Numbered from the stretch's first letter, positions 17,815 to 28,460 are shown. The stretch is DNA of 64,000 nt from Serinicoccus marinus DSM 15273 (GCF_008386315.1 NZ_CP043808.1:496001-560000); one strand, 5' to 3'. Notes: generated by a model from the letters alone, not told the origin. Made by a program: numbers and translations.

Positions 17815-19436
17815 GTGAGCGAGCCGCACGCCCCCGGCGCCGGGCCGGAGGTCGAGGAGCGGCCCGACGTCGCGGGTATGCCGCCGGTGGGCACCGCCGA
17901 CGCCGGTCCGGACGACGGCTGGCACCGGCTCAGCCCCCGGATGCTGCTGGTCCACCCGTTGCTGGCGCTGCGGTCGATGATCGTCCCGCTCGCCCTGGTC
18001 GTCTTCCAGGTCATGCGTGGTGACGGTCTCAGCGGCGGCGGCCCGTGGATCTGGATCGCGCTGGTCTTCCCTGTGCTGGCGGTCGTCTTCGGCCTGCTCT
18101 CCTGGCACTTCACCCGCTACCGCTTCACCCCCGAGCAGCTGCAGCTGCGCACCGGGTGGCTCAACCGCAAGCTCGTCACCGCCCCGCTGGACCGCATCCG
18201 CAGCGTCGACCTGGAGTCCTCGCTGCTGCGCCGGGTCCTCGGGCTGACCAAGGCGCAGGTCGGCACGGGCGTCGACACCTCGCAGATCACCCTCGACGGG
18301 CTGCCGCGCGAGCAGGCCGCGCAGCTGCGGGTGGACCTGCTGGCCCGGTCCCACCTCGCCGACGACGAGGTCGCGGAGGCCGGGACGCCGCAGGACGCGC
18401 CGGCGGGCGAGCCCGAGCGCAGCCTGCCCGCCCCGGAGGAGGAGCTGGCCCGGATCGACTGGAGCTGGCTGCGGTATGCGCCGTTCAGCCTGTCCAGCCT
18501 CGTCGTCGTCGCGGGTGCCCTCGGTGTGCTCGGCCAGTTCGGCGACGACATCCCCGTCGACGAGGTCGCCGTCGCCGAGGGCGCCTGGGAGTGGGTGGTG
18601 GCCCAGGCCGTCGCCGTCCTGGTCCTCGGCGCGCTCGCGATCCTGCTGATCAGCTGGCTCCTCGTGTCGACGATCTCCTACGTCATCACGTGGTGGAACC
18701 TCCGCTTGGTCCGGGAGGGCGGCGGCAAGATCCGGCTCACCCGGGGGCTGTTCACCACCAGGAGCCAGACCCTGGAGAGCGGCAAGATCCGCGGCGTCCT
18801 GATGACCGAGCAGTTCCTGCTGCGCTTCGTGCGCGGCGGTGAGCTGGCCGCCCTCGCCACCGGGGTCGGTGCGGGCGGCAGCGTCATCAAGCTGCTCCCC
18901 CGGCGCCCCGCCAGGTGGTCCAGGACGTCGGACACCAGCTGCTGGGCGAGGACGGCCCGCTCACGATGCCGCTCGTCGGGCACGGGCCCCGGGCCCGGCG
19001 TCGGATCCACGTTCGGCGCCAGTGGGGCAGCCTCGTCCTGGCGGGGCTCGCGTGCATACCGACCTTCGTCCTCGACGTGTGGATCTTCGAGGCGCTGCCC
19101 TGGTGGGGGCCGCTCGCCGTGCTGGCCGTCGTCGGCCTCCTCAACCTGCTGATCGCCGAGAGCGCGTGGCGCAACCTCGGGCACGGGCTCACCGACGGGC
19201 ACGTGATCGTGCAGACCGGCGCCGTCATCCGCAGCCGCGAGGTGCTCGAGCGGGCGGGCATCATCGGGTGGACCCTCGACCAGAGCTTCTTCCAGCGCCG
19301 CCTCGGGCTCGCGGACCTCACCGCCACCACCGCAGCGGGCAACGAACGGTTGCTGGCGCCCAACATCCCGGTGCCGCTCGCGGTCGACCTCGCCGACCGG
19401 GCCACCCCGGGAATGCTCGACGGCTTCCGCGCGTAG
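17815..19436 (+). CDS. Triple bPH2 domain membrane protein (YdbT-like), frameshifted
   Basis: About 540 residues after correction. The order is membrane helices near residues 40-85, first PH-like domain (RFTPEQLQLRTGWLNRK, then APLDRIRSVDLESSLLRRVL), two helices near 220-290, second PH domain (LTRGLFTTRSQTLESGKIR), two more helices and a third PH domain (VIVQTGAVIRSREVLERAGI). The frame breaks at the C run 18897-18901: one extra C gives LLPPAPRQVVQDVGHQLLG and continues to 19436. It is the partner of the preceding YdbS-like protein; molecular function is unknown. Confidence 0.82.
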
Positions 19437-19443
19437 GAGGAGC

Positions 19444-19863
19444 ATGGGCGACTTCGAGGACATGCTGCGGGGGCTGGACGGGACCGGCGCCGACGAGCCA
19501 CGGGGTGAGGGACGCGGCGACGCTGTGTCGCTGCCGTCGGACGAGCAGCTCGACGACCACGCGCGCTACGACCGGGCGACCTTCGCCTTCGAGACCAAGG
19601 ACTACCTGAGGGCCGCTGCCCTGCTCGAGCCGCTGGCGCAGGCGGACCCGGGCAACGCGGAGGTGCGCCTGCTGCTCGCGCGCAGCTACTACCACTCCGC
19701 GCGGCTGGGCCCGGCGGAGACCGAGCTGCGGGCCATGGTCGAGCGCTGGCCGAGCGACGCCTACGCCCACCTCGTGCTGGCCCGGACCCTGCAGCGCGCG
19801 GGCCGCGCCGAGGAGGGGGCGCCGCACCTCAAGATGGCCGAGGCGATGGGGCTGGATGTCTGA
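19444..19863 (+). CDS. Tetratricopeptide repeat protein
   Basis: 139 residues. Helical pairs RATFAFETKDYLRAAALLEP, then AEVRLLLARSYYHSARLGPA, then AYAHLVLARTLQRAGRAEEG are TPR-like. The first 35 residues are acidic and disordered. TAGGAGGAGC directly before ATG 19444 is a strong ribosome binding site. TPR proteins scaffold protein interactions; no catalytic domain is present. It probably belongs to the same transcript as the PH-domain genes. Confidence 0.82.
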   Translation: MGDFEDMLRGLDGTGADEPRGEGRGDAVSLPSDEQLDDHARYDRATFAFETKDYLRAAALLEPLAQADPGNAEVRLLLARSYYHSARLGPAETELRAMVERWPSDAYAHLVLARTLQRAGRAEEGAPHLKMAEAMGLDV

Positions 19864-19979
19864 GGCGACCGCCGAGCCTCGTCGAGTGGCCCACTCAGGG
19901 GCCGGAACCGGGTCGCTTTCGCCGCACGACCGGGCCATCGGGCGACTGTTCCGCCCTGTAACAGCCCCGCTGGCTGCCC

Positions 19980-21599
19980 TCAGGTCCAGAAGTCGAACCA
20001 CATGCGCAGATTCCAAGCCTCGCGCGGGATCGTGATGGCGGTGTGGACCGGCCAGTACCACGCGAAGCAGGCCGCGGCCAGCGTCAGGTAGCCGATCACC
20101 GCGACCGCGCCCCAGCGGCGGCGCGCCGGTGAGGCGTCGGCGCGGCCGAGCACCAGCCCGAGGCAGCACACCACCACGAGCACCAGCCAGGGCACGAAGG
20201 CGACCGCGTAGAAGCTGTAGACGGTCCGCGTCTGGTAGAGGAGCCACGGCAGCCAGCCGGCGACGATCCCGGAGAGCGCGGCGCCCGCCCGCCAGTCCCG
20301 CCCCAGCAGCCATAGGAACGCCACGACCAGCAGGCCGACCGTGCCGCCCCACCAGAGCACGACGTTGCCGAGCGAGGCGATGTACTCCACGCACTCGGCG
20401 GCCTCGCACCCCTTCTCGCCGCGTTCGGGCCACTCGGCGTAGAAGAGCGTGGGCCGCCATTGCACCGTCCAGCTCCACGGGTTGGACTTCCAGGCGTGGT
20501 CGTTGGCCAGGTCGATGTGGAAGTTCCACTGCTCCTGGTGGTAGGCCCACAGCGAGCGCAGCGGGTCCGGCACGAGCCCGACCAGGCTGCCCGACGGGGC
20601 CGGGTTCTCGACCGCCCACTGCCGCTTCCACCCCCCGGCGGTCGCGAACCACCCGGCCCAGCTCGCGACATACGTGAGCAACGCGGTCGGCACCATGAGC
20701 AGGAAGGCGGGTATGCCGTCGCGCACCACAGTGCCCGCGAGCCAGTCCCGCGCCCCGGCGGCCCGGCGAGCGCCGAGGTCCCAGGCGACGGTCATCAGCC
20801 CGAAGACGGCGAGGAAGTAGAGCCCGGACCACTTGGTCCCGATCGCCAGGCCCAGGCATACCCCCGCGGCCAGGCGCCACCACCGGATCCCGAGGCTGGG
20901 CCCCCACCAGCGGCGGGCGCGCGCCCAGGGCGACCGGGGCACGCTCACGCCGGGACCGTGCGTGCGCTCCCACCACGGCCCCCAGCGCGCGGTGAGCCGG
21001 CGGCGCCCCTGCTCCCGGTCCAGCAGGAGCAGGACGAAGGCCAGGAGCACCCACCACATGAGGAAGATGTCGAGCAGCCCGATGCGCGAGGACGCGAAGT
21101 GGTGCCCGTCAACCGCGAGCAGGGTCGCGGCGCTGATCGCCAGCAGCGCGTTGCGCCACAGCAGCCACGCCGCGACGCCGAGCAGCGCGATCGACAGCGT
21201 CCCGACGGTGGCGGCCGACAGTCGCCAGCCGGTGGACGACTCGGGCCCGGTGACGAGCTCGCCGAGCCCGATCATCCACTTGCCGACGGGCGGGTGGACG
21301 ATGAGGTCGGGCTGGTCGCCGAAGACGTCCGGGTCGCCCGCCGTCCAGAGCGCGTCCGGCTCCTCCAGCCCGCTCTTGATCTCCCGCTCGTGGCCGAAGC
21401 GGATCAGCGACCACCCCTGCTTGACGTAGTAGGTCTCGTCGAAGACGAGCCGGTCGGGGTAGCCGAGTCGCCAGAAGCGCAGCGCCCCGCCGACGAGGGT
21501 CAGCAGCAGGATCCCGAGCGCCGCGGCACGGCGTTGCGAGGTGAGCGTCGCGGGCGCCGGGCCGAGCAGGCGCGCCCGCAGTGACTCCATACCGGTCAT
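19980..21599 (-). CDS. Dolichyl-phosphate-mannose--protein mannosyltransferase (GT39 family)
   Basis: 539 residues with about ten membrane helices. The N-terminal loop carries the catalytic acidic motif FDETYYVKQG, followed by HPPVGKWMIGLGE, DGHHFASSRIGLLDIFLMWW and GTKWSGLYFLAVFG, which are signatures of Pmt-type O-mannosyltransferases. It transfers mannose from polyprenyl-phosphate-mannose to secreted proteins at the outer face of the membrane, as Mycobacterium Pmt does. Start 21599 is used, with ATG 21590 as alternative. In many actinobacteria pmt is divergent from rsmI; here the sdh operon lies between them. Confidence 0.92.
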   Translation of the reverse strand: MTGMESLRARLLGPAPATLTSQRRAAALGILLLTLVGGALRFWRLGYPDRLVFDETYYVKQGWSLIRFGHEREIKSGLEEPDALWTAGDPDVFGDQPDLIVHPPVGKWMIGLGELVTGPESSTGWRLSAATVGTLSIALLGVAAWLLWRNALLAISAATLLAVDGHHFASSRIGLLDIFLMWWVLLAFVLLLLDREQGRRRLTARWGPWWERTHGPGVSVPRSPWARARRWWGPSLGIRWWRLAAGVCLGLAIGTKWSGLYFLAVFGLMTVAWDLGARRAAGARDWLAGTVVRDGIPAFLLMVPTALLTYVASWAGWFATAGGWKRQWAVENPAPSGSLVGLVPDPLRSLWAYHQEQWNFHIDLANDHAWKSNPWSWTVQWRPTLFYAEWPERGEKGCEAAECVEYIASLGNVVLWWGGTVGLLVVAFLWLLGRDWRAGAALSGIVAGWLPWLLYQTRTVYSFYAVAFVPWLVLVVVCCLGLVLGRADASPARRRWGAVAVIGYLTLAAACFAWYWPVHTAITIPREAWNLRMWFDFWT

Positions 21600-21675
21600 C
21601 GTAGGTGCTGACCCGGGACGTCCCGGGTGCCTGCCGGGGGTGCAGGGCCGAGGGGAGTCGCCGCAGGTCGGGCGC

Positions 21676-21681
21676 TAGAAT
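21676..21681 (+). promoter_or_regulatory. -10 box TAGAAT, predicted leaderless sdh promoter
   Basis: TAGAAT ends 6 nt before GTG 21688 of sdhC. It is one of the best -10 boxes in the window. Confidence 0.5.
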
Positions 21682-21687
21682 CAGAGG

Positions 21688-22387
21688 GTGGCCACCTCAA
21701 CTGCTCCCAGGCAAGCGGCCCGCACGGGCCCGCCGAGCATCCTGCTGAAGACCGTCGTCGCGGTCACCGGGCTGCTCTTCGTCGGTTTCCTGCTGGTGCA
21801 CATGTACGGCAACCTCATGATCCTCGCCGGGCCCGAGGCTTCGACGAGTACGCCCACCACCTGCGGACCTTCGGTGAGCCGATGATCCCGGAGAAGGGCG
21901 TGCTCTGGGTGGCGCGGATCGGGCTGCTCGTCTCGGTGCTCCTGCACATCTGGGCGAGCATGACGTTGTGGCGCCGCGCCGGGGGCGCGCGCACCACCCG
22001 TTACGCGGGCAAGAAGAAGACCTCCTACGGCACGTTCTACGCCAAGGCCATGCGTTGGGGCGGGCTGGCGCTGCTGGCCTTCGTCGTCTTCCACATCCTG
22101 CACTTCACCACCCAGACGATCACCATCGACGGGGCCTACGCCAGCCCCGCCGAGCGGGTCATCAGCAGCTTCAGCGTCTGGTGGGCGGTGCTCATCTACG
22201 TCGCCGCGATGTTCTTCCTGGGGATGCACCTGCTGCACGGCGTCTGGGGCGCGGCGATGACGCTGGGGCTCAACACCTCGCTCAAGCGGGCCGAGCAGAT
22301 CCGCTTCACGGCGATCCTGGTGGCGACGGTGGTCGTGGTCGGCTTCCTCATCCGCCGTTGTCCATCCTGTTCGGCATCATCGACTGA
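21688..22387 (+). CDS. sdhC: Succinate dehydrogenase cytochrome b subunit SdhC, two frameshifts
   Basis: About 233 residues after correction. Helices [55 protein letters not shown] and [20 protein letters not shown] carry the His ligands expected for b-type hemes in the single-subunit (SdhC without SdhD) enzyme. Two single-base losses break the frame: a missing C near 21838-21840 (Ala-Phe-Asp-Glu-Tyr restored) and a missing C near 22350, after which the protein ends LSILFGIID at 22387. It anchors SdhA and SdhB to the membrane and passes electrons to menaquinone. Confidence 0.9.
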
Positions 22388-22406
22388 CGTGATTGAGGAG
22401 CGCAGC

Positions 22407-24405
22407 ATGAGCGACACGCTGACCGAGACCGAGCCCGACCAGGACTCGTCGCTGGTGAACGGCCTCTACCGCGAGGGTGCCCCGGTCGCCGACAGCAAGG
22501 CCCCGGGCGGGGACATCTCCGAGACCTGGACCAACCGCAAGTTCGAGGCGGCCCTGGTCAACCCGGCCAACCGACGCAAGCTCTCGGTCATCATCGTCGG
22601 CACCGGGCTGGCGGGGGCCAGCGCGGGCGCGACGCTGGGCGAGGCGGGCTACCAGGTCAAGTCGTTCTGCTACCACGACAGCCCGCGCCGCGCGCACTCC
22701 ATCGCGGCGCAGGGCGGCATCAACGCGGCGAAGAACTACAAGGGCGACGGTGACTCGATCCACCGCCTCTTCTACGACACGGTCAAGGGCGGTGACTACC
22801 GCTCCCGCGAGAGCAACGTCTACCGCCTCGCCGAGTGAGCACCGACATCATCGACCAGTGCGTCGCGCAGGGCGTGCCGTTCGCCCGCGAGTACGGCGGT
22901 CTGCTCGACAACCGCAGCTTCGGCGGTGTCCAGGTCTCCCGCACCTTCTACGCCCGCGGCCAGACGGGCCAGCAGCTGCTCATCGGGGCATACCAGGCGC
23001 TGGAGCGGCAGATCGCGGCCGGCACCGTCGAGATGTATGCCCGGCACGAGATGCTCGAGCTCGTGGTCGTGGACGGCAAGGCGCGCGGCATCATCGCCCG
23101 CGACATGGTCACCGGCGAGATCGAGACCCACCTCGCCGATGTCGTGCTGGCCTCCGGCGGCTACGGCAACGTCTTCTTCCTGTCGACCAACGCGATGGGG
23201 TGCAACGTCACCGCGAGCTGGCGGCGCACCGCAAGGGCGCCTACTTCGCCAACCCCTGCTACACCCAGATCCACCCGACCTGCATCCCGCAGAGCGGCGA
23301 CCACCAGTCCAAGCTGACCCTGATGAGCGAGTCGTTGCGCAACGACGGCCGCATCTGGGTGCCGAAGAACGCCGAGGACTGCGACAAGGACCCGCGCGAG
23401 ATCCCCGAGGAGGACCGCGACTACTACCTGGAGCGGATCTACCCCGGCTTCGGCAACCTCGTGCCCCGCGACATCGCCTCCCGGCAGGCCAAGAACATGT
23501 GCGACGAGGGCCGCGGCGTCGGCCCCGCCGTCGACGGTGTGCGGCGCGGCGTCTACCTCGACTTCGCCGACGCCATCGAGCGCATGGGTGAGGACGCCGT
23601 CCGGTCCAAGTACGGCAACCTCTTCGACATGTACGAGCGCATCGCCGGGGAGAACCCCTACCAGGTGCCGATGCGCATCTACCCGGCCGTGCACTACACG
23701 ATGGGCGGGCTGTGGGTCGACTACGACCTGGAGTCCTCGATCCCGGGGCTCTTCGTCACCGGCGAGGCCAACTTCTCCGACCACGGTGCCAACCGGCTCG
23801 GTGCGTCCGCGCTCATGCAGGGTCTGGCCGACGGCTACTTCGTGCTGCCGAACACCATCCGTGACTACCTCGCCAAGGGCCCGTTCCCGAAGATCGACGA
23901 CGACGACCCCGCCGTCGTCGAGTCGCAGCAGGCGGTGACCTCGCGCATCGAGCGGCTGATGAGCATCGACGGCACGCGGTCGGTCGACAGCTATCACAAG
24001 GCGCTCGGCAAGATCATGTGGGAGCAGTGCGGCATGGAGCGCTCGGAGGAGGGGCTCAAGGGGGCGATCGAGGAGATCCGCGCCCTGCGCGAGGACTTCT
24101 GGTCCAACGTGCGCGTCCTGGGCAGCGCCGAGGGGCTCAACCAGAGCCTGGAGAAGGCGGGCCTGGTCGCCGACTTCCTCGAGCTCGGCGAGCTCATGTG
24201 CGTGGACGCGCTGCACCGGCGCGAGTCGTGCGGCGGTCACTTCCGGGTGGAGAGCCAGACCGAGGACGGCGAGGCGCTGCGCCACGACGACGACTTCGCC
24301 TACGTCGCCGCCTGGGAGTGGGGTGGTGACGAAGGTGCCCCGGTGCTGCACAAGGAGGACCTCGTCTACAACTTCATCGAGCTGAAGCAGAGGAGCTACA
24401 AGTGA
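22407..24405 (+). CDS. sdhA: Succinate dehydrogenase flavoprotein subunit SdhA, two frameshifts
   Basis: About 666 residues after correction. The FAD-binding segment [20 protein letters not shown], the covalent-flavin His in [18 protein letters not shown], and [20 protein letters not shown] are diagnostic. One G is missing at 22833-22836 (GAGTGAGC, expected Glu-Val-Ser-Thr-Asp-Ile) and another near 23224 (Trp-Arg-Ala-His-Arg-Lys-Gly restored), so the gene appears as three pieces: 22407-22835, then to about 23220, then to 24405. The active-site His/Arg region and [16 protein letters not shown] tail are intact. GAGGAG at 22392 is the ribosome site. It oxidises succinate to fumarate. Confidence 0.93.
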
Positions 24406-25154
24406 GGATCGCGCTGAAGATCTGGCGCCAGGAGGGTCCCGCCGACACGGGCCGGATGGTGGACTATCGGCTCGACGAGGTGAGCGAGGACAGCTCCTTC
24501 CTGGAGATGCTGGACCTGCTCAACGAGGGGCTCATCGCCGACGGCGAGGAGCCGGTCGCCTTCGACTCCGACTGCCGCGAGGGCATCTGCGGCATGTGCG
24601 GCGTCGTCATCAACGGCGAGGCGCACGGCCCCGAGCGCACCACGACGTGCCAGCTGCACATGCGCAGCTTCAACGACGGCGACGAGATCGTCATCGAGCC
24701 CTGGCGTGCCGACGCCTTCCCGGTCATCAAGGACCTCTGCGTCGACCGCACCTCCTTCGATCGGATCATCCAGGCCGGCGGCTACATCTCCGCCAACACC
24801 GGCTCCGCCCCGGACGCGCACGCGACCCCCGTGCCCAAGAAGGACGCCGACCGCGCCTTCATGGCCGCCGAGTGCATCGGCTGCGGCGCCTGCGTCGCGG
24901 CCTGCCCCAACGCCTCCGGCATGCTCTTCATGGGAGCCAAGGTCACCCACCTCGGCGAGCTGCCGCAGGGCCAGCCCGAGCGCGACGCCCGGGTGGTCGC
25001 CATGACGGCCCAGCACGACCTCGAGGGCTTCGGCGGCTGCACCAACCTGGGCGAGTGCACCCGCGCCTGCCCCAAGGGCATCCCGCTCAACGTCATCGGC
25101 CAGCTCAACGGCGACTACCGCCGGGCCGGCTACGGCGCCTCCGCCGGCGACTGA
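24402..25154 (+). CDS. sdhB: Succinate dehydrogenase iron-sulfur subunit SdhB
   Basis: 250 residues, starting at GTG 24402 overlapping the sdhA stop. The plant-type 2Fe-2S site [10 protein letters not shown] with a later Cys in TTTCQLH, the 4Fe-4S site [12 protein letters not shown], and the 3Fe-4S/4Fe region [17 protein letters not shown] form the electron chain from SdhA flavin to SdhC heme. There is no frameshift. The 3' end overlaps a convergent gene by 25 nt. Confidence 0.95.
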   Translation: MRIALKIWRQEGPADTGRMVDYRLDEVSEDSSFLEMLDLLNEGLIADGEEPVAFDSDCREGICGMCGVVINGEAHGPERTTTCQLHMRSFNDGDEIVIEPWRADAFPVIKDLCVDRTSFDRIIQAGGYISANTGSAPDAHATPVPKKDADRAFMAAECIGCGACVAACPNASGMLFMGAKVTHLGELPQGQPERDARVVAMTAQHDLEGFGGCTNLGECTRACPKGIPLNVIGQLNGDYRRAGYGASAGD

Positions 25155-25723
25155 GCAGCGCGCCACCGCGCCGCGAGGTAGCCCTCGTCCTCCCCGGTCA
25201 CCGCGTTGACGACGCGCTCCGGTATGCCCGTGCCCGGGGACGCGAAGCGCCAGACCGGCAGGTGCAGCAGCTCCAGCCGCCGCGTGCGGTGCTGGGGCTT
25301 GCGCAGCAGGTAGGTCCGGTCGATCTGCCCACGCTGCACCTCGGTGACCATATCGGCCGCCCGGTCCCGGTCGAGCCGGGGCGCAGGCACCGTCACACGC
25401 TCGTCCACCACCAGGGTCCGGCCCTCGCGCAGCACCCGCGGGCCGTCGATCGTGAGGCGCTGCGTGCGCGGGACGACCCCGAGCACCCCGCGGTACTCCG
25501 AGACGGCGTCGACGAAGATCATCGTCGGTCGCACCAGCGGAGCCAGCGGGGGTCGCGCTGCCACGACCTCCGCCCAGGCCACCCACATCGGGTGCAGGAC
25601 GAGACGGCCCGCGCCCCCGGGTGTCCGTGCGGCTCGCCGTTGCCACCAGCGTGGACGCGCGTGAGCCCTGGCCTGCTCCTCGGTGAGCAGGGTGTCACCG
25701 AAGCACGTCAGCGTCCGGGTCAC
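25130..25723 (-). CDS. Uncharacterized protein
   Basis: 197 residues, not recognised. There is no signal peptide or membrane helix. It has basic N-terminal ([15 protein letters not shown]) and C-terminal stretches, and a middle part rich in beta-prone segments ([20 protein letters not shown]). Three Trp residues lie near the ends. It starts at GTG 25723, only 2 nt after the stop of the sodium:solute symporter gene, so it is probably the third gene of that operon. Its end overlaps sdhB by 25 nt tail to tail. Confidence 0.6.
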   Translation of the reverse strand: MTRTLTCFGDTLLTEEQARAHARPRWWQRRAARTPGGAGRLVLHPMWVAWAEVVAARPPLAPLVRPTMIFVDAVSEYRGVLGVVPRTQRLTIDGPRVLREGRTLVVDERVTVPAPRLDRDRAADMVTEVQRGQIDRTYLLRKPQHRTRRLELLHLPVWRFASPGTGIPERVVNAVTGEDEGYLAARWRAAQSPAEAP

Positions 25724-25725
25724 GG

Positions 25726-27183
25726 TCAGTCCGAGGCGCCGGCGCCCGGTGCCACCGCGTGGTACCGGTCGACCAGCTCACGCTGCTCGCGGGTCGCGGG
25801 GCCGGTGAGGAGGCTGACCACGATCATGATGGCCAGGCTGGCAGGCGCCGCCAGGACGGGTTCGGCGTTGGTCGGGAGCCACCCGCCGAGCATGAGGACG
25901 ACGAAGACCCCCGCGCCGCCCAGCATCGCCGCCAGCGCTCCCGCGCTCGTCGCACGCCGCCACCACAGTCCGAGGACGAGCGGGGCCCCGAAGCTGGACA
26001 GGAGGAACCCGCCGACCCAGCCGACCATGACGGCGATGAGCCCCGGCGGGTCGACGGCGATGACGATCCCGATGCCCACCGCGACGAACATCATCACCAG
26101 GCCCAGGCCGGTCACGAACCGCTCCGAGGCCTGCCGGTTGAGCACGCCCTTGTAGATGTCGTGGGCGACCCCGGCCGAGATCGCCAGGAGCATCGCGTCG
26201 GCCGAGGACATGATGGCCGCGAGCAGGCCGGCGAGCATGACCCCGGCCAGGATCGTCGGCAGGTACTCCTCGATGGCCAGGATGAAGATGAAGTCGCGGT
26301 TCTCCAGCTCGTCCACCCGGCCCATCGCCGCACCGGCGATCGCCACCACCGCCCCGCAGAGGAACAGCGTGGTGTAGATCAGGGTCGCCCACATCGAGGA
26401 CCGGCGGGCGACGAAGGCGCTCCGGGAGGCGAAGTTGCGCATCACCACGGACGGGGAGATGATCCCGAACCAGATGAAGGCGACGAAGAGGCCGAAGTAG
26501 GACATCCACGGCTGGGTGACGGTGCCGAAGGCCGGGTCCACGGCCAGCGCCTCGTCGAGCAGCCCGGCCAGGTCACCGTCGTGCGCCACGAGGATCGACA
26601 GCGCCACGAGCATCACGCCGACCAGCAGGATCATGCCCTGGATGAGGTCGGTGTAGGTGATGGCCCACATGCCGCCGAGCGCGGCATACAGCGTGAACCC
26701 CAGGCCCAGGACGATGACCGCGGTCTGGTAGTCGATGCCCAGCACGTAGGACCCGATGAGGCCGGACGCGGTGAGCTGCGGCACGAGGTAGAAGGTCATC
26801 GCCACGACGACGATGACGGCCGCCGTGACCTGCACCGCCGTGCCGAAGCGCTGCCGGAAGAAGTCGGGGACCGTCCGCACCCCGGACCGGCTGAGCTGGG
26901 CCGCGACCAGGAAGATGACCAGGGGCAGCGCCGCGATGACGCCGAAGGCATACGTCGCGAAGTAGGGCAGGCCCAGCGCGACGCCACCGCCGACGGCCCC
27001 CATGACCGAGCTCGAGCTGGCGATCGCGGCGAAGATGGCGAAGGCGCCCACGAAGGTGCCGATGGACCGCCCGGCGGTGAAGTAGTCGTCCTCGGAGCGT
27101 CGGGCGCGGCGGTAGAAGTAGACGCCCACCACGGTCATGCCGAGCAGGTAGAGCCCGACGAGGACGGTCTCGGTGACCCTCAT
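25726..27183 (-). CDS. Sodium:solute symporter family protein (SSS, ActP-like)
   Basis: 485 residues with about 13 membrane helices. ARRSEDDYFTAGRSIGTFVG is the conserved region after helix 1. YTDLIQGMILLVGVMLV and ASSSSVMGAVGGG lie in the Na+/substrate-binding helices. The C-terminal region, with helices in FGAPLVLGLWWRRATSAGAL, is family-typical. The substrate may be acetate or another monocarboxylate, by resemblance to ActP. ATG 27183 overlaps the stop of the small upstream gene (ATGA), indicating coupling. Longer upstream reading frames look like antisense noise. Confidence 0.86.
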   Translation of the reverse strand: MRVTETVLVGLYLLGMTVVGVYFYRRARRSEDDYFTAGRSIGTFVGAFAIFAAIASSSSVMGAVGGGVALGLPYFATYAFGVIAALPLVIFLVAAQLSRSGVRTVPDFFRQRFGTAVQVTAAVIVVVAMTFYLVPQLTASGLIGSYVLGIDYQTAVIVLGLGFTLYAALGGMWAITYTDLIQGMILLVGVMLVALSILVAHDGDLAGLLDEALAVDPAFGTVTQPWMSYFGLFVAFIWFGIISPSVVMRNFASRSAFVARRSSMWATLIYTTLFLCGAVVAIAGAAMGRVDELENRDFIFILAIEEYLPTILAGVMLAGLLAAIMSSADAMLLAISAGVAHDIYKGVLNRQASERFVTGLGLVMMFVAVGIGIVIAVDPPGLIAVMVGWVGGFLLSSFGAPLVLGLWWRRATSAGALAAMLGGAGVFVVLMLGGWLPTNAEPVLAAPASLAIMIVVSLLTGPATREQRELVDRYHAVAPGAGASD

Positions 27184-27419
27184 ACCTGCTCTCCCTCCCG
27201 CTCCAGGCGCTCCACCCAGCGGACGAAGACCACCGTCAGGACGACCCACAGCACGCCGCCGACCGCCATGAGGACCACCACCATGGAGACGCCGCCGACC
27301 AGCCGTTCGGCGGGCCACCAGGCCCAGACGAGCGCGCTGTAGAGCACGACCAGGGCGAACATCACCAGGCCGGGCTCGCGGTGGGCGGGACGGCGGGACG
27401 TCGTCGGCGACGTGGACAT
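27180..27419 (-). CDS. Small two-helix membrane protein, symporter partner (DUF485/DUF4212-like)
   Basis: 79 residues. A short basic N-terminus is followed by GLVMFALVVLYSALVWAWWP and GGVSMVVVLMAVGGVLWVVL, then a charged tail. Its position immediately before the symporter, with a 4-nt overlap, matches the small companion proteins of acetate-type symporters (YjcH/DUF485 or DUF4212). I infer the partnership from context, since the sequence alone is too short to classify. GAGGAGGAGC lies just upstream of ATG 27419. Confidence 0.7.
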   Translation of the reverse strand: MSTSPTTSRRPAHREPGLVMFALVVLYSALVWAWWPAERLVGGVSMVVVLMAVGGVLWVVLTVVFVRWVERLEREGEQV

Positions 27420-27473
27420 GGGTGGCTCCTCCTCGTTCCCCCGGGGGTGCTGCCGCAGCCTAGCAACGAGCCC

Positions 27474-27479
27474 TAGTGT
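27474..27479 (+). promoter_or_regulatory. -10 box TAGTGT, predicted leaderless rsmI promoter
   Basis: TAGTGT ends 6 nt before ATG 27486. Confidence 0.42.
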
Positions 27480-27485
27480 GGCGGC

Positions 27486-28325
27486 ATGCCCGAGCCCGCC
27501 CTCGTCCTGGCCGCCACCCCGATCGGGGACTCCCGCGACGCCAGCCCGCGTCTGCTCGACGAGCTGACCAGCGCCGACGTCGTCGCCGCCGAGGACACCC
27601 GCCGGCTGCGTCGGCTGACCGACCGGCTCGGGATCGAGGTCGGTGGCGAGGTCGTGAGCTACCACGAGCACAACGAGGCCGCCCGCACGCCCGAGCTGGT
27701 CGCGCGGATCGAGGGCGGTGACCGGGTGCTGCTCGTGACGGACGCCGGTATGCCCTCGGTGTCCGACCCCGGCTACCGCCTGGTCCAGGCGTGCGTCGCG
27801 GCCGACGTCCCGGTGACCTGCGTGCCCGGCCCGTCGGCGGTGCTCATGGCGCTCGCGGTGAGCGGCCTGCCGGTCGACCGCTTCTGCTTCGAGGGCTTCC
27901 TGCCGAGGAAGGCCGGGGAGCGCGAGCGCGTGCTGGCCGAGGTCGCCGACGACCCGCGCACCATGGTCTTCTTCGAGGCACCTCACCGGCTCGCCGCGAC
28001 ACTGACCGCCATGGCGACGGTGCTCGGCGAGGACCGGTCCGCCGCCGTCTGCCGGGAGCTGACCAAGACCTACGAGGAGGTGCGGCGCGGCACGCTGGCC
28101 GAGCTCGCGGCCTGGGCCGCCGACGGGGTCAAGGGCGAGATCACCGTGGTCGTGGCCGGTCGCCCGCGGGGAGCGGCGGCGACCACCGACCCGGCCGACG
28201 TCATACCCGAGGTGCGGGAGCGGGTCGCCGCCGGGGAGCGGCTCAAGGACGTCACTCGGGACCTGGCCGGGCGGACGGGCCTGTCCGCGCGGGCGATCTA
28301 CGACGAGGCCATCCGCTCCCGCTGA
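27486..28325 (+). CDS. rsmI: 16S rRNA (cytidine(1402)-2'-O)-methyltransferase RsmI
   Basis: 279 residues. LAATPIGDSRDASPRLLDEL at the N-terminus, AAEDTRRLRRL, and the SAM-binding VTDAGMPSVSDPGYRLV followed by CVPGPSAVLMALAVSGLP are diagnostic of the RsmI/tetrapyrrole-methylase fold. It methylates the 2'-OH of C1402 in the ribosomal decoding centre. The C-terminal helix-turn-helix-like part (LSARAIYDEAIRSR) is also present. It is a single gene with no close neighbours on the same strand. Confidence 0.95.
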   Translation: MPEPALVLAATPIGDSRDASPRLLDELTSADVVAAEDTRRLRRLTDRLGIEVGGEVVSYHEHNEAARTPELVARIEGGDRVLLVTDAGMPSVSDPGYRLVQACVAADVPVTCVPGPSAVLMALAVSGLPVDRFCFEGFLPRKAGERERVLAEVADDPRTMVFFEAPHRLAATLTAMATVLGEDRSAAVCRELTKTYEEVRRGTLAELAAWAADGVKGEITVVVAGRPRGAAATTDPADVIPEVRERVAAGERLKDVTRDLAGRTGLSARAIYDEAIRSR

Positions 28326-28460
28326 TCACGGTGGTGGGGACGCGTCGCCGGGGCAGCCCTGGTCGACTGCGGTGCGGCCCCTGGTGGGGCGGCCGGACCC
28401 GTGGTTGACTGTGCCGGGCCCGTACCGTGACGGGCCCGGACTCCACGACGAGAGGCACGC

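Noticed and set aside
21600..21687. A separate small gene from the frame starting at 21627
   Set aside because: That frame only becomes meaningful after 21840 as the continuation of sdhC; its beginning is noise.
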